Position numbers and translations under genes: made by a program
Part shown: piece by piece, positions 13,301 through 28,300 of the stretch
Numbering within the stretch: position 1 is the stretch's first letter
Layout: each line of letters begins with the position of its first letter
Source: Siphonodentalium dalli
Lineage: Eukaryota; Mollusca; Scaphopoda; Gadilida; Siphonodentaliidae
Direction: 5' to 3'
Assembly (NCBI GenBank): GCA_032622095.1
Contig: CP136064.1
Location: forward strand, 149,605,819 to 149,669,818
Length of the DNA stretch: 64,000 nt
Notes under the pieces: model-generated
Told to the model about the DNA's origin: nothing
Database searches by the model: none
What the model saw: only the letters and a program-made list of their open reading frames with translations

Positions 13301-16300
13301 TTTACAGAGACACTGTTGTCCTATCTTAGAACAAAATTAATCCACAAATTCCTTAGTTCCATCATATGATGTCATTGAAAATGATTAACCCTCTCCACAC
13401 ATCATATGGTCATCTGATGTTTTTTATTTGATCATTCTCCTGTAATAGGCTATTCTATGTCCATGTTGATGGAGATCCACTTTTCACTTGCATGGATTTG
13501 GGATTAAAATTAACCCATTCCATAGACACATATTATCCGATAGACATATATTAAATTATCGCTTTCACTTTGAGGCAGGTTCAGTCAGTGTTTCTATAAA
13601 TGACCAATTGAATATTCATCATTGGAGGAAATGTCTTATTTTGAAATTCCCTCAATTGCATTTGGGCTGCAGGATAATATTAACGGTGCTGCGATTCTTG
13701 AGACTGACTTATTAGACTGGTGCGAGTCAAGAACAATCTAAAAAAAATTGCTGTCAAACTTTTCAGAATGTTTTTGGATATAATGATCATTAACTCTTCA
13801 AAATAAAAAAATGGGCCACCTTGAAAATGTCCTTTAATCCAAGATGGCTGCCAAAATCCAAGATGGCCACCATAAGGCCAATTTTCCTATATTGTATCAC
13901 ATTGATGGTGTTGAATTTAGGTTTTATCAGCATGAAACCTTATTATATGCATGACCAAACTGTTGTCAGATAATAGCCTGATAAAAACACTAACAATCCA
14001 AACATATTGATGATGATTTTGATCCAAAATGGCCATATATTGTATGGGTTTCTAAATCCAATGACACACTTTTTGTTGACTATTTTGAGTTTATCAGTTC
14101 ATTAGTTTGGGTAAGATTAACCCCTTACTATCCGTTTTGATAACTCAAATATTTCCATTGATTATGTTTATAGTTCTGGCACAGTTTATGATAACACACC
14201 CCTAACCTGCATAGTGAGGGTCATTTTGTTTATTTGCTTAAATATATTAACATCCTTCACCAATCCTGTTGACACAAAAAGCTATTTTATATTTAACGGC
14301 TATGGTGCTTCTCTCAGACTATGGATTGAGCTTAATTAGCTTTATCACTCTATAAAACATATCTGTGTTGGAGTCACTAATAGGTTGAAATCAAAGCCAC
14401 ATCTGCGTTAACATTGTGTTTATGTGATCAAGGTGCCCAATAAGTGTGATTCCACTTGTAAACTTAATAGTAAGGCCAAATAAAAAAACTGTTGTGGTTC
14501 GGGTTTCGTGCCAGAAAAAAATAGGGTAGGTGGTAGGTAGGGTTTTTATTTTTTTTTTATTATTATTTTTTTTATTTACAGGGATGGTCCCTTGAGTATA
14601 ATTATGCCAGTTGGTCACTTATTTACAAAATGTATTAACCATTTCAGAATCTTACATGTACATGTACATATTTGTATCCATGATATTCAGACACTAGATA
14701 TTAAATATATACATTATCTACCCTGTGTATCAAGTATGAGTTGTGTTCAAATGTTATCTTATAGAAAATACTGCATTGAAAAATGTGGATATGTAGATCC
14801 ATCCAAGCATGTTATGATTTGAGAATTATTGCACACATTTGTAATGGTGTAAGTTATAAGATGAGTCTGCCACCTAGCCCATGCACCATAAGAAACTCGT
14901 GCAATAGATGTTCAACTCATTAACTCTTTCGTTGCCGAGCTAATTTTACACCTAAATTGCCGGAGAATTTATGAGAAAACTGATTTTATTGTGGAAAAGT
15001 ATAATACAATAATAGTCTTCTTCTTATGAAATAATGTTTCAAATATCAAGGACATGTATGTAGGTGATTAGCCAAAGAATTGCAGGTGAATATTTTGCCG
15101 AAGAATATTCACGACAATTAAGGGGCATAACTCCTTGTCACCCAAGGGAAATAACTCCAAATAAGGATTTTTTTTGCAATAATCCTATTGAAAAATGGCC
15201 CAGAACCTGCTATATTCAATATTGGTTCTCTGAGACAGTATTCCAACGATGATGATCTGATAAATCTTTCTACTGTCTTTCTCATTTAAAAACTTGTAAG
15301 AATAAATTAGGGTCTAGTTCTGGTATAGCTGGACCATATGTGAGGAGCTACACAATGCAGGAGCCGATTTAGAATTTAGTTGCACAGTTTATTACGAAAA
15401 TAGCTAGGTTTTTTAATTGAGGAAAATGGCAATTTTGACTGTCAAAAAACAAAACAAAAATTGTGATATATAATTAAATCTCTAACTACAAGCTTATCAT
15501 CATTGTGCTATAAATAAAATAACAAAAATGACACATATGCATGTGGTCTAAACTGTCACTGAGGCACGCTGGGGCCTGTGGGAGTTTATAATCACGCCGT
15601 TTGTTTTAGTGAATTGCGTTTTTACCTTGAAAAATAGGTGATTCATTCAGCAAAAACGGCAATTTTGACTATTAAAAATACTAATAAAACAATCTAAAGT
15701 ACACATAATCTTTATTGTAATGTCAGGTTGTCATACTATCATGTTTAAATTAGTTAATGCATTGGTAAAATGCAGATCTTTCATATAAATAATTGTCTAA
15801 AAATATTTTTCTGAAATTGTCGGCCATTTTGGATTTCCGACTGCGGATCTTACATTTTGTTTACAAACTTATTTCATTATTTTAATTTTCAAACGTCTTA
15901 AAAAGGATTAAAAATCAGATATATACTGCAGAATTTAATTAGAAACAATTAAAACAATAATTTTATGAAACTTTAAAAACTTTTTTATTATTGTCATACA
16001 GTTGTGATCAAAATAATTACGGTTACAATTATGGCTGATAATATTGGCCCTGGCAATTTACCGACCGGATATTTGGGCCGATAATATCGGCCCCTGGCAA
16101 TCAAAGAGTTAAACACACATGGACTGGTCTATACACTGAGAAAATTGGGAAAGGTGAAACAAGTTGGCTTGCAGCTTTCATGGCTCATTTGGGTGTATGA
16201 CACCAAATTGTCACATCACCAAGCGCAATTGAGTGAAGGGTTCAAATTCTGCATGAATGCATGTCGACTTAAGTTTGGATCCAATACTCCATTTGGATCT

Positions 16301-19300
16301 CCAATTCATTATCTGGATGAGTTGTGGGCCAGTCGCCAATGGCAAGTGCTACTATTTTTAGTAATATACTAGTTTGTGTTCACCAACCAAATATATGAAT
16401 GTGTCCTGGTGGTTGTCATAGTACCAACTGAGAGCGAATACTAAATACATGTAGTAAATTGCCAGTGTTTTTTTTGTAATTCAGGGCATTCTGGGGATGG
16501 AGCAGATCATACAGTAGAGCAAAAGTGAAATATAATCTGTGATATTAGAAATAATATTCATCAATGATTAATTGGTGTTTAATGTCACTTTCAGCAACTA
16601 AAGCTCTATATTGTGACATAAAAGAAAGAGGAGAAATATGTTCAGGCTAGGCATATACTTATTGCTCCTCCCACTTTTAAGAAGATTTTGCTCCAGGAAG
16701 TGACTAACGAGGCCCTCTACTTACTCCATGCTGGAACATGTCCCTATAGTCCTGAATCGTAAACATGTGCCGACATACTCCTTGTGGGCCGCACAAGGTT
16801 AATATTCATCAAAGGTCTTATATTTTTCAAATTGCTGATGATTACGTTCGCATATTGATTGGTGAACAGTAAACTGGTTCTGCATTCTGGGCTGAGAGGG
16901 TTTGATAGTGACATTTATGGGATTGTTTTGATGCTAAATATGTTTATAAATTCTCCGATTTGTGTTTGAGCATCAACGTCAAACATGTCTGGTGGGGCAA
17001 CGGTATTGACGGTTGCGATCTCACTGCTACACAAAACTCGAAATGTGTCACTTTGTGTGGGATGAATGTCTGCAAAAACCTCTTCTAACGTCAGATTGTG
17101 AGATATAGTCTTCAAGTATTTTTGTTGGGCTAAATGTTCACATTTTTTCGACAATAATCGCTATTATAGAAGACATTTTCTCTGTATTATGCGGTTACGA
17201 ACTTTGGCGACATGAATTATTAGAAACCGGATAAGAGGAATAAACGTACTACTATAAATGGTACCGTTCTTCGTTTCCGTATGCGATGCGCTGCGCTATG
17301 GAGATCGTCGTAATTTTTTTTTTTTATATGATTTACCAACAAAATCTTGAGGGTCGCAGCTTTAAAATAGGGTCAGTCTGGAAACCCGAACCACAACACT
17401 TTTTTTCTTTGGCCTAAAGTGTGAATTATTGAAATTTTTGCCCTCATGAAAAGGATGGTGTAAGGATTTATGAAAATAGCTCATCACTGTCACCAAGGTA
17501 TGGGTTAAACATCTGCCGATCGTTGTGAATTTTGATTGCAATTTCACAATAACTTGAACAAATATCCACTAATTTTGTTGAACATCAAGTTCGAAAACCG
17601 GCCATATCAACCTATTTTGGCCGGAGAGATACAACCCTTTAAAATTATTAGTTAATTTTTGTGAAATTTGAATGCAATAGCACAATAACTTTGGTGAGAT
17701 CTGTTCATGGGGGAATATATCAGACTTCCTCAACATTGTTGTGTACATTTGGCATAGCTACCACTCGTCGACTATCTTTGATGCGATTGCTGTGTGACTT
17801 CAATATGTCTATCCTAGGCATATTACTAGTAAGTTTTAAGTAGTGAAATAACCACATCATATATCTTAAATTTTTTTGACGAACTGTTTCTACCAACATA
17901 CTAGTATTAATACAAATTAGAAACTTTTGTTCAAATAAATGTTTTTCCACTTCAAGTGCATTTATTTTCCAGCTGTCAGTTCATTGTGGATGAAGACGGA
18001 GATTACACGATACACTCCATTGATCCAGACAAGCTTGTCGACTGGGACCATATTCGTCAAGTGGTACGTTAAACCAAACAATTAACAACACTATCATCAA
18101 TAGTTTTAGCAATAATCACTGTTGTATTATGGCGAATGAGTTATCTATAAATGCCAGTAGCCATCTTGGATTTCACATGTGAATCCACCCTGCAGCCCAA
18201 ATTTATTGGAAAAAGCAACACCTCCCCATGTTGAGCTGCAGTGTCATTGACACTTTCATTAAGATCCAAGCTATTCTAGTGATGAAATGATCACAGCTTT
18301 TTCAGGACTTAAATTTTCTTTAAATCACCAAGTCATTTCAGATGTCCACAGTTGATAATGTTGGTTGCTTATATTTGATATTACTACTTCATTGCAGAGA
18401 GTATACAGCCATGAACTACCATCATGTCCAATATGTTTGCAGTATCCAACAGCTGGTATGTATTGAAGCTGTTAATTAATACATCTTAAAGGGAGGTGTT
18501 CAAAACAATTTCTGGTGCCTGATATTTCTGGAAATTATAGCAGAAGAGTCAACAGAAGATGTTTTCGGTTTCAAATTTAGTCATCTACAATGCCAGAGAA
18601 AATTAAAACATTGTTTTTCATCTTATTCACTCAAAGGTATACTGAGACTATTCAATTAGTTAATCCCATATTGACACAGGTTTAAAACAGAAAAAATAAA
18701 ACTCTTTTTCTCCTGACCCAGCAGGACCCAGTGAAATTTTTGGCATGCCAAAAGAAACATTTTTAGCTAACCTGAGACGAAGTCTCCAGTGGAGCTATAG
18801 TCATCATGATTCTTTAAACATCTTCTCCAAAACCATAAGACTGAATGAGTTCATATCTGGTTTGGATGTTCCCTGGGTGACTCACATTTAGATTTGTTAA
18901 AATGAGGTCACCAAGTCAAACATTTGCGAAGCCAGGGCCATACCTCTTTCCCTCCATAGCAATTCTTAAAACGACTTATCCTCAAGTACCATTGGGCCTA
19001 TTTAGGTTATATTTGGTATGGTGGGTCCTTGGGTTATTGGAGTTCAGATTTATTAAAAGGGGGTCACTGGGGCAAACATGGTCGAGCCAGGCCCATATCT
19101 TATGAAAAAAATAATAATATTTTCCTCTTTGCTCAATTTTTATTTTTTATGAAAAACTTTTTAATTTTAAACTTAAATTTTGAAAAACTAACATGTTAAA
19201 ACATCTGCCAAGGTGAACCGACCCACTCCACCAAATTTAGTTGAAATCGGTTCAAATAGGGGCAGATATAGGAGATTTAACACTCCCGCACCCACCCTAT

Positions 19301-22300
19301 CTATGCTATGAATTTATGTTTGGTACTTGTATATAGATTTCTATATTACATGTAATAATTTTGATATATACTGGTATTATCAGTAAGGTTTTGATAAATT
19401 TTCAACAGTTGGAGATCTTAAAGTACCAGTTGTAATTTAGTTTGGTCCAGTTGGGAGGTAATGGGCAATGATCTATTGGGGGATGTGGATTGGTGTGCAG
19501 TTAGAAATTTCAAGGTGGACACCACCATATCCCCTCCCACCATTCAACGAAGAACCACTACCTGTGTCCCTGTTTAAAACTACTTGTTTTAAAGTGATTT
19601 GACAAGTACTGACTATTGTAGTCTCCAGAGACCCAGTCTTCTTAACAGTCTGGTTAGCAACACCACCGTCATTGACTGTCTTGTTTAGAATTTTAGACCT
19701 TCAGCAGAGTTAAATTCTACTGAAATGGTGACATCCCCACCCCCTCAACACTTCTAATCTTACTGTGCATGTTGCATGGTGGGGAAATGATAGTGTTCTA
19801 ATAGAAGGATATGGTTGTTTTATAGTTTCCATATTTTGCCAATGAAAGTCTATCCTTTTTCAGCAAAGATCACAAGATGTGGCCACATCTACTGTTGGCC
19901 TTGTGTTCTTCATTATCTGGCACTGGGTGAGAAATCCTGGCGGAAGTGTCCTGTGTGTTATGAATCAATTGTCAAAAAAGACTTGAAGAGGTGAGGTCTC
20001 TCCCTGTGTTTCTCCCTTCTTTCAAAATAACAATGTATATACTTCGAGATTATTACCCCAGCTATTATACCAACCAATAGTGCAGCCACATACAGTACGT
20101 CATGAATCAGTCAACCAGCTATCCATTCTGATGTAATAAATGATAGATGCATTTACATAGTGCATTCCACGGTAAATTAGTTTCAACGAGCTATACATGA
20201 TGAATACTGGTAGAGAATGCAATAAACATGTTATTTTGACTATATTACGTGACTCTTTATTTACCGGTATAAAGGATTCAGATTTCAATTGCTTTTTAAT
20301 GCATAATAAAATGGAAAAAAATAATAATAAAATGAAAAGCCTACCACTCACCCCTATTTTTTTTTTTGGGTCTGTTAGGGGAAACGCACATATTATTAAT
20401 TTTGAATTAAATAGTAAACTGTATTAGAATATGTTTCCATTAGAGGAGCGGCCAAATCCAAAACGGGCCTTAGTTTTCGAGATACCCCTACCCTCGGTAG
20501 AACAAGTTGAAACCAACTTTTTCTGGAAGGTTAACATATATAATTTATGAAAATAATTCTTGGCCTTACCGGAATTGGTGGCAGATATGTATGGTAAGAC
20601 TATTTGTGAAGGTACCCTACCGAAATATTAGCCTGTTTTCGTCGGTTGACCAGCTATACACCATTGCACGGGGGGAGAACTGCGACGTGAGGATCGGTGG
20701 CATTCCGATAAAGAGACGGTGGAATTCCGATAAAGAGATGGTGGAAATCCGATAAACGAGACGATTCGCTTTCGGCGACAAACGAGATTTTCTTCGTGTT
20801 TGGGCATTCAAACGGAATTGCCGTGACAAATCAGGTTTCATATCATCATTTCGTTATTCAAGTTCCTAATATCCATCAAAATCTAGACGCTACAGTGACT
20901 AAAACCAAGAGAATAGCCATTTAAAAGTCACGCGACGGTTCGTTTTCCGATAAAAGACACGCGACGGTTCGTTTTTATCGGAAAACGAACCGTCGCGTGA
21001 CTTTTAAATGGCTATTCTATTGGTTTTACTCACTGTAGCGTCCAGATTTTGATGGATAGTAGTAACTAAAATAACTGACGATTCAGATAAACTGTCCCCC
21101 GTCAACTCTGTACAAAACTAGCACGCTGGATTGAGCTTATCTTGTCATATATGTGTTTTGAAAGTATAGCCATCGCCGGGGATTAGATACCAGAATGATA
21201 GAATAGCGCATAGTATTTCCTTTTATTTTGTGTAGAACACACATAACAAGTGTAAAATGCGAATTTCCAACCATATGCACTATTAGAAGAGTATCTAAAT
21301 CCAAGATGGCGTCCAATATGGCATTCAGTTTTTATTTTAAGACTAAGTGAAGCGACATACGAAAAATCCAGAAAAGGAACATCCCCAGTGGTAAAATGTA
21401 CATTATTTTAATGACTATATAGAATAGCATTTCATATGAAACATTATTTTTACCAATAATACATCTTATCAATTGGTAAAATAATAGTCAAAAATTTATT
21501 CCGCCAGTCAATGTCATAAAATTCGAACTAAAGTTGTCGCCTGGGATTGGAACCACGAATGATCGCATAATCGCAGTATTTTGTTTTATTTAATGTAGAA
21601 TAATCCGAGATGGCGTTCAATATGGCGGCCAATTTTAATTTTAAAACTTAGTGAACGGCATACGACAAATACAGAAAAGGAACGTCCCCAGTGGTATATT
21701 ATATATCATTTTACTGACTACATAGAATATTTCATATCAAACATTAGATTCAGCATTAATCCATATTATCACTTGATGAAATAATTAGATAAAAAACTTA
21801 ACCACCCCTACAGTCACAAACTTCCACACAAATGGGCCGCTGGGGATTGTAGTACAGACCAAAAAGAAATGAGCATACATTTTTGATTTCATTTGTGCTG
21901 AATATGATAAAGAAACAAAAGTTTGAAGTCACGCCCACTATTGCGCCATAATGGCGGCCAACATGGCAGTTAAGTCTAATGTCAACACTTTGTGAACAAC
22001 TAATACGATATGCGGGCAAAGAATGTCTCATATGGTATTACTTATGCGATGTATTAGCTAGAATGTGTGTTTCCATTATTAAATGGCAATCAACATATAT
22101 GTTATCTTCATAAATATGAGCAACAGTTGCTTTTATCAATCATAAAAACTACATGGCTCTGATAGCCAACCATTCAATTAACGTTCAGTGACTAAAGGTC
22201 AAACATGACTCTAGTGACGACATGTTCATAGAAACATAGAGACAGATGGATATGAGAAATACATTTATAATTCCCACATTTTCATTGAATATGAGTCATA

Positions 22301-25300
22301 CAATGTGAACCTATGCATTTACAGCAATGGATACTTGAGCATGGCATGTCCAGTTTTTCTTGAGAAACGCAAAGGACCCTACTGGGTGAACAAGAACACA
22401 ACACTATATGCCAGTGATTTTGAGTTGATTACATCACTCTGATTTACACTCATATAATTGTATCCCCCTAAAACACAAGATCAACATCGAATGTGTTATG
22501 AATCCCGATCAGCAACACTGATATGAGGTCCATGTTAAGTGAAAATTAACTTTCGAATAAATATCTGTGCCAGTTTGGGGGTAGGTGGTTTATGTGTGGA
22601 CTGAGTATATTGATTCCACGGTAAGATCGGCACTGTCTTTCCGCCACCCATAAGAATACAATGTATGTCGTGATATGGCCTAGTCGCCATAGACCAAACC
22701 ATAAACACAATTAGAATATCTATATATCAAGACTAATGACTAGTGTTTATTGTGAATTGCCTTATGCCTGTCAACTTTTCAATTGTGTTTATATTTGCTA
22801 CTAGCCTACAGTTTTTCATTACTTACCATTTTATCCATTTCAAATGCCACCTGACTCAAAAGAACGGTGGACAAAACAACTTTTTTTAGTGACATTCTGG
22901 TTTGCTAGTGAGTTGCGTCATTATGAATATAATCTTAACGGCAATCATAAATGGAACACTAACATGCATGTTCAGTGAGATTATCGCACTATCACCTTTG
23001 TATCAATAAAATGTATTAGCATGAGAGATATTACTACACATGTAGTCCGGACCCACGTCCCTAAGAACTAATACAGATATGATATCCACCAGAGATATAG
23101 AAGATTCAATTTCATTAGTCTAGCCAGGGAACTCAATATCTTCTGTTTGTAACATATATGAATCCGATTGACATTCACAACAATTTAACTAACATATTAG
23201 TCGAGACTAAGATATCAATGAACGGAAAAACATGCACATCAAGCAACATATGGCGAGAACAACTTTTATGCATAGGTATGCGGTGTTATTCTCTAATTTC
23301 ACGCTGAGCCGAAACTCGGGACGATTATACAAACCAGCAACATCTAGATTACTATAACGCATATTTATAACCTATTTTTACGCTGATTGCATTATATGGA
23401 CATTGTGTTATGCCATTAAAGAGCATTTTGTGTGTGTGTGTGCGATGATGACTTCCGTGTTACGTTAATAGGTAGTTACTATGATGTGTGAACTTTATGG
23501 ACTCATGGACTTATGGACTTATGGACTTTATGGACTCATATCCCACTTTCCCAAAACCAGAGATCGATTAGATATCTTATTTGCTGTATTTCAAAATGTA
23601 TGCCATTTTTGTCTTTTGCGTTACTGCATATAACAACAGTTAGTGATTCTGTTATTTAATGTTTCATTTGGCCAAAACTATTGCAAGGCTCTCTGAAAAT
23701 GTTGGTGGAAATTCAAAAGGACATGTTAAGGAGGACTGCACATTCACGACCAGTGTTCGCGCTGGACCGAAAAAAACTTTAGCCAAAAGTTTAGCCAAAT
23801 GAAAATTTTATTAGCCAAATGAAAAAATCTTTAGCCAAATGTTTTTTAGTCAAATTAAAAAAAACTATGGCCAAATTAAATCATCGTTTTCTGGTCGGTT
23901 CACAATTAATGACTAAAACGTCAAATCTAACAGACACAGGTAATATACACATTAATTTAACTAATTTTGATGAACTAGAAATATTTTTATATATATATCA
24001 TTTATTAAAAAAATATTAATCTCTATGTGAAAGAGTGATTTTGGGGGGGGGGGGGGGGGGGGGGGGGGGGTGACCCGGGATTGTCCTTCTTAATGTCATT
24101 ATGTTTTTGTTTTATATCAATATCTTTTAATTGATTAAATCATGAAATATTAATTATCCATGCGAAAATATCTAAGTGACATCTGGAAACTAATAAGTTA
24201 ATATTGTTACGCCATTATCAAATTACAATCTGTCATAAAAGCATGCATATTATTTTGAATGTATCGGTTTTGACAAATAGCCACAAAATATCTGTCGTGA
24301 TTCACATTTGGCTGATTAAGCTATTGTCTTACACTTGGTGCTCATAAACCTTGACCGTCATAAATACAATGTCATCATAAACATGCATTGTGCAGGAGCC
24401 CCGTGAGTGACCAGACAGACAATGGGGGATTAGCGGATTAAATTTAAAATAAAGACTTTTGCTGTTTCGTGCAGAGTTAGTGGTTTCCCTTTGTACTGTC
24501 CGCGATCGGGTTCCCCTTTGTACAGTCGGCGATATATTCCCACTTACGATGTTTTTGGACTAGATCGTTCACATCACAGAATTGAAAACCCACTTGCCAA
24601 AAATTCATGCTTTCATTCTCCATTTGGGGTAAAAAAAAAGTTTAGCCAAAAGTTTAGCCAAATGAAATTTTTATTAGCCAAATTCGAAAAAGATTAGCCA
24701 TTGGCTAATTTGGCTACCGACAGCGCGAACACTGTTCACGACTATCACAATATATTAATAGTGATATGATAGTCATATGGTAGTATTGAACATTACAACA
24801 TCACTTCGTATCGCATCGAGTGCATGATTATTTGTAACGGTTAATGACCATCCTCTATTATTACCAGTTGTCTACATATTGTTAATGCTTACTTACTTAA
24901 CGTCTCAAAATTGTCAAACAATAGTCAAAATGCGCACTGGAGATCGATACACGATTCAGCAAATTAAACTATTTAAGTCATTCTCGGAATTTCGCTAAGT
25001 GTTTTTTATTTTGGTTGGTTTGTCTTTCTCCAAATATTTTATATAAAATTCCTTATAATTGCTAAACAATACAACCTAAACATTCAACAAATGCAAATTT
25101 CCATCCAGTATCAATCCTTGCGTCATAGCTAAGGGTGTGACATTTGGAACGTGATGTAGGATACTACCAAACCAATGGCAACATGAAAGACACGGTTTAC
25201 CCGCCCGTAGAGAGCTGGTCGACAGTTTATTAAGTTTATTTGAGACAGTCATGTCAAAGGTTTATCTGATAAAAATGTTGTCTTACGACCATCACTCAAA

Positions 25301-28300
25301 CACTTCGACATCTAATATAAACACACACGCAAAACAATATATCGCTTCAAACTGCCGATTGATACATTTTGACCGGCTTTCGTATTCATTGTTCGCAACG
25401 TGTTGACATTATAATTAGACGTCATGTTGGATTTATGGTTGTCTCCTAAGACCAGATGTGGATGCAAATTTGACATTTTATGTTTCATCGTTGTATTCAA
25501 CGCAAAGTAATTCCTAACGATTTGCTTAATTCTTTGCATTCTGGACTATAGTCACAAGTGCCGCCATTATGTGGACATTTGTGACTGGGTGGTGGTTAAG
25601 TTTTTGTTTACTAATTCTCCAACTGATAAGATGGACTAATGGTGAAACTACTGTTCCATATGAAATATCGTCTATGTAGTCACTTCAATGATATACAATG
25701 CCACAGGGGATGTCCCCTTTATAGTTCGTCCGTATGTCCTTTCGCTAAGTGGTACAATTAAAATTGGACGCCATATTGGACGCCATCTTGTAGTTTCATT
25801 CTCTTCTAATAGTGAATATTGATGGAAATTCATACCTGTCACTTCGTATGTGTGTTCTACATTAAATAAAACAAAATACTGCACATCATGCTATCATTCG
25901 TGGTTCCAATCCCAGACGATAACTTTATTTAAAATTTTATGACATGGGATGGAGGGATAAATTTTTACCTATTATTTTACCAATTGAAAAGATGTATTAA
26001 TGGTCAAATTAATGTTTGATATGAAATGTTATTCTATGTAGTCATTACAATAATATAGATTTTACCACTGGGGACGTTCCTTTTCTGGATTTTTCGTATG
26101 TCACTTCACAAAGTCTTAAAATAAAAACTGACCGCCATATTGGACGCCATCTTGGATTTTGCTACTCTTCTAATAGTGAATATTGTTGGAAATTCGCATT
26201 TTACACTTGTTATGTGTGTTCTACACTAAATAAAATCAAATACTACACACTATTCTATCATTCTGGGATCCAATCCACGGCGATGGCTATACTTAGCATT
26301 TTATGACATTGGGGGAGGGTTAAGTTTTTGCCTATTATTGCAAGATTGGTAGGGACAGGATAATAAAGTTCATACCTCCTGGTAGAAAATACTCCAGTCT
26401 TTCGAAACATATATGATGTGATAAGCTATGTCGAGCGTGCTAGTTTTGTACAGAGTTAACGGGCGACAGTTTATCTGAATCGTCATGATTTTTTAATGCA
26501 GAACGTTACATTCTCTACCATGACGTCGTGAAATCTCAAACAAACCAGAAAAAATAAGAACGTTCCAATCTAGTATCACCATGTACCCAATAATAACAAA
26601 TAGAATGTTCTGTTTTTGGTGATGTGCTAAACTTTTAACCAATTGTGTATAGCTGGTCAACCGCTGAAAACAGGCTAATTTTTTGGTAGGGTACCTTCAC
26701 AAATAGACTTACCATACATAGCTACCACCAATTCCGGTAAGGCCAAGAATAATTTTCATAAATGATAGGGATTTACCTTCCAGAAAAAGTTGGTTTCAAC
26801 TTGTTCTACCGAGGGTAGGGGTATCCGACCACTTTTGACATTTGGCCGCTCCTCTACATGTCTGGGAAGAATATTCAACACAAACAATCCAACCTTATAA
26901 AAATACCTAATGATTTCACAAGTTAAAATATTAAAATAACATACAGTCAAAGTAGGGTTACATTGTTTAGCACTCTCTGGTCATCCGGAACATTCATCAG
27001 AAAACTGTTAACGAAATGAACAGGAAAATTTCCACTTACAGGTACATTTATTTGGCACATATATGAGAGTATTCAGCTAAACATGACGCTGCAGATTTCA
27101 TTAATTTATCATCAATCTAAATTTGAAGAAAACAAAATCATTAAAATGTATTTATTGCAGTGTTGTGACCAGTAAGACTCATATGTATAATGTCGGAGAA
27201 GAGATTACCATGGTTCTTATGAAAAAGGAAAGAGGCAGTACTTATGCTGCTCCAGTTGCAATGTGGGATAAACCAGATAGTAAACCATTCAGCATTCATG
27301 GTATGTTTAGTAATGCCACCTTCTATACTGTCACACTTCATAACTATGTTCCAAAAGTGATCTTACTTGTTAAATTCAGTCTACTACATGTATGTGCAAC
27401 TGTTTGCAAAAGAATGTGGAAAATCAATTTAGTCTTTGCGGGGGGGGGGGGGGGGGGGTATTGGGGCAGGGGGGAGAGAAACAAGGGGGTTCCACAAAAT
27501 GGCAACAGCTTAACTAACGCATACCTCTTGTTCTCTTTAAGATGACAAACACAACACAAGGTATTCCAAGCTCTTGACTGCATCTGCCGAGGATGTAGAC
27601 AGAGATGTACTCACACCAGAACTAAAATCTTTGGAGAAACTAATGGACACCGCTGAGGTTAGTCAATTTCCGGGTAAAACTTGTTATCTCAACACTGCTG
27701 CCATTAACCCTTTACTGAATATGCATATTACCAATGTCCCTGCCCATAGCCAAGATTGAAAGGTGATAATTGGACTGTTGTCTGGTGGTCTGGCCATAAC
27801 TCTTTCCATCCATAGTAATTCTTAAAACGACTTCTCAAGTACCATTGGGCCTATAATTAGCTTTTATTACACGCTTGTTCCTAAAAGTACAGTGTTATTG
27901 CTGTTCCATATTTACAAATCCGTATTGAACATACGTTTCATACGCATCTCGTTGACGTAAAATGACGTTCGCCTCAACCATGAAACTGGAACTATTCAAA
28001 TAAAAGAATCATCACACATGACAAACACGCACTGTATGAGCCTAAATAAACCTAATCCTGTATTTCTAATGCACGGATTCTTGGATGCGAAGCATGCAAT
28101 AAACACAGAATGACACGATGTGTAAATGGGTTTGTCACTTTCCGACAAGCAAGCGCCTCTCATTCTATCCTTCTGTGACTGCACTCGTGCCGTATCGACA
28201 AATAGTTGCGAAGCAAGGGCCATAACTCTTTTCCTTCATAATAATTCTTAAAACATCTTTTTCTCAAGTACATCGTCCTATTTAGCTTATATCTGGTATG

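Larger units (their letters stand above)
20441..26856. mobile_element. Foldback-like element with long repetitive inverted arms, 6.4 kb
   Basis: The outer 230 bp at 20441-20670 (TAGAGGAGCGGCCAAAT, CCCTACCCTCGGTAGAACAA, AGCCTGTTTTCGTCGGTTGA) are the inverse of 26640-26856. Further in, 21080-22000 is the inverse of about 25560-26480. Each inner arm holds three diverged units of about 330 bp with AAGATGGCGTCCAATATGGC, GTCCCCAGTGG and a GGGATTGGAACCAC-type phrase. Long inverted arms made of tandem units around a unique spacer (about 22050-25550) is the foldback plan. The spacer holds a putative coding exon and a hAT MITE. Target duplication is ambiguous (CAT or TA). Confidence 0.7.

Noticed and set aside
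23431-23545. TGTGTG run and ATGGACTT tandem
   Set aside because: Simple-sequence repeats with no further structure.
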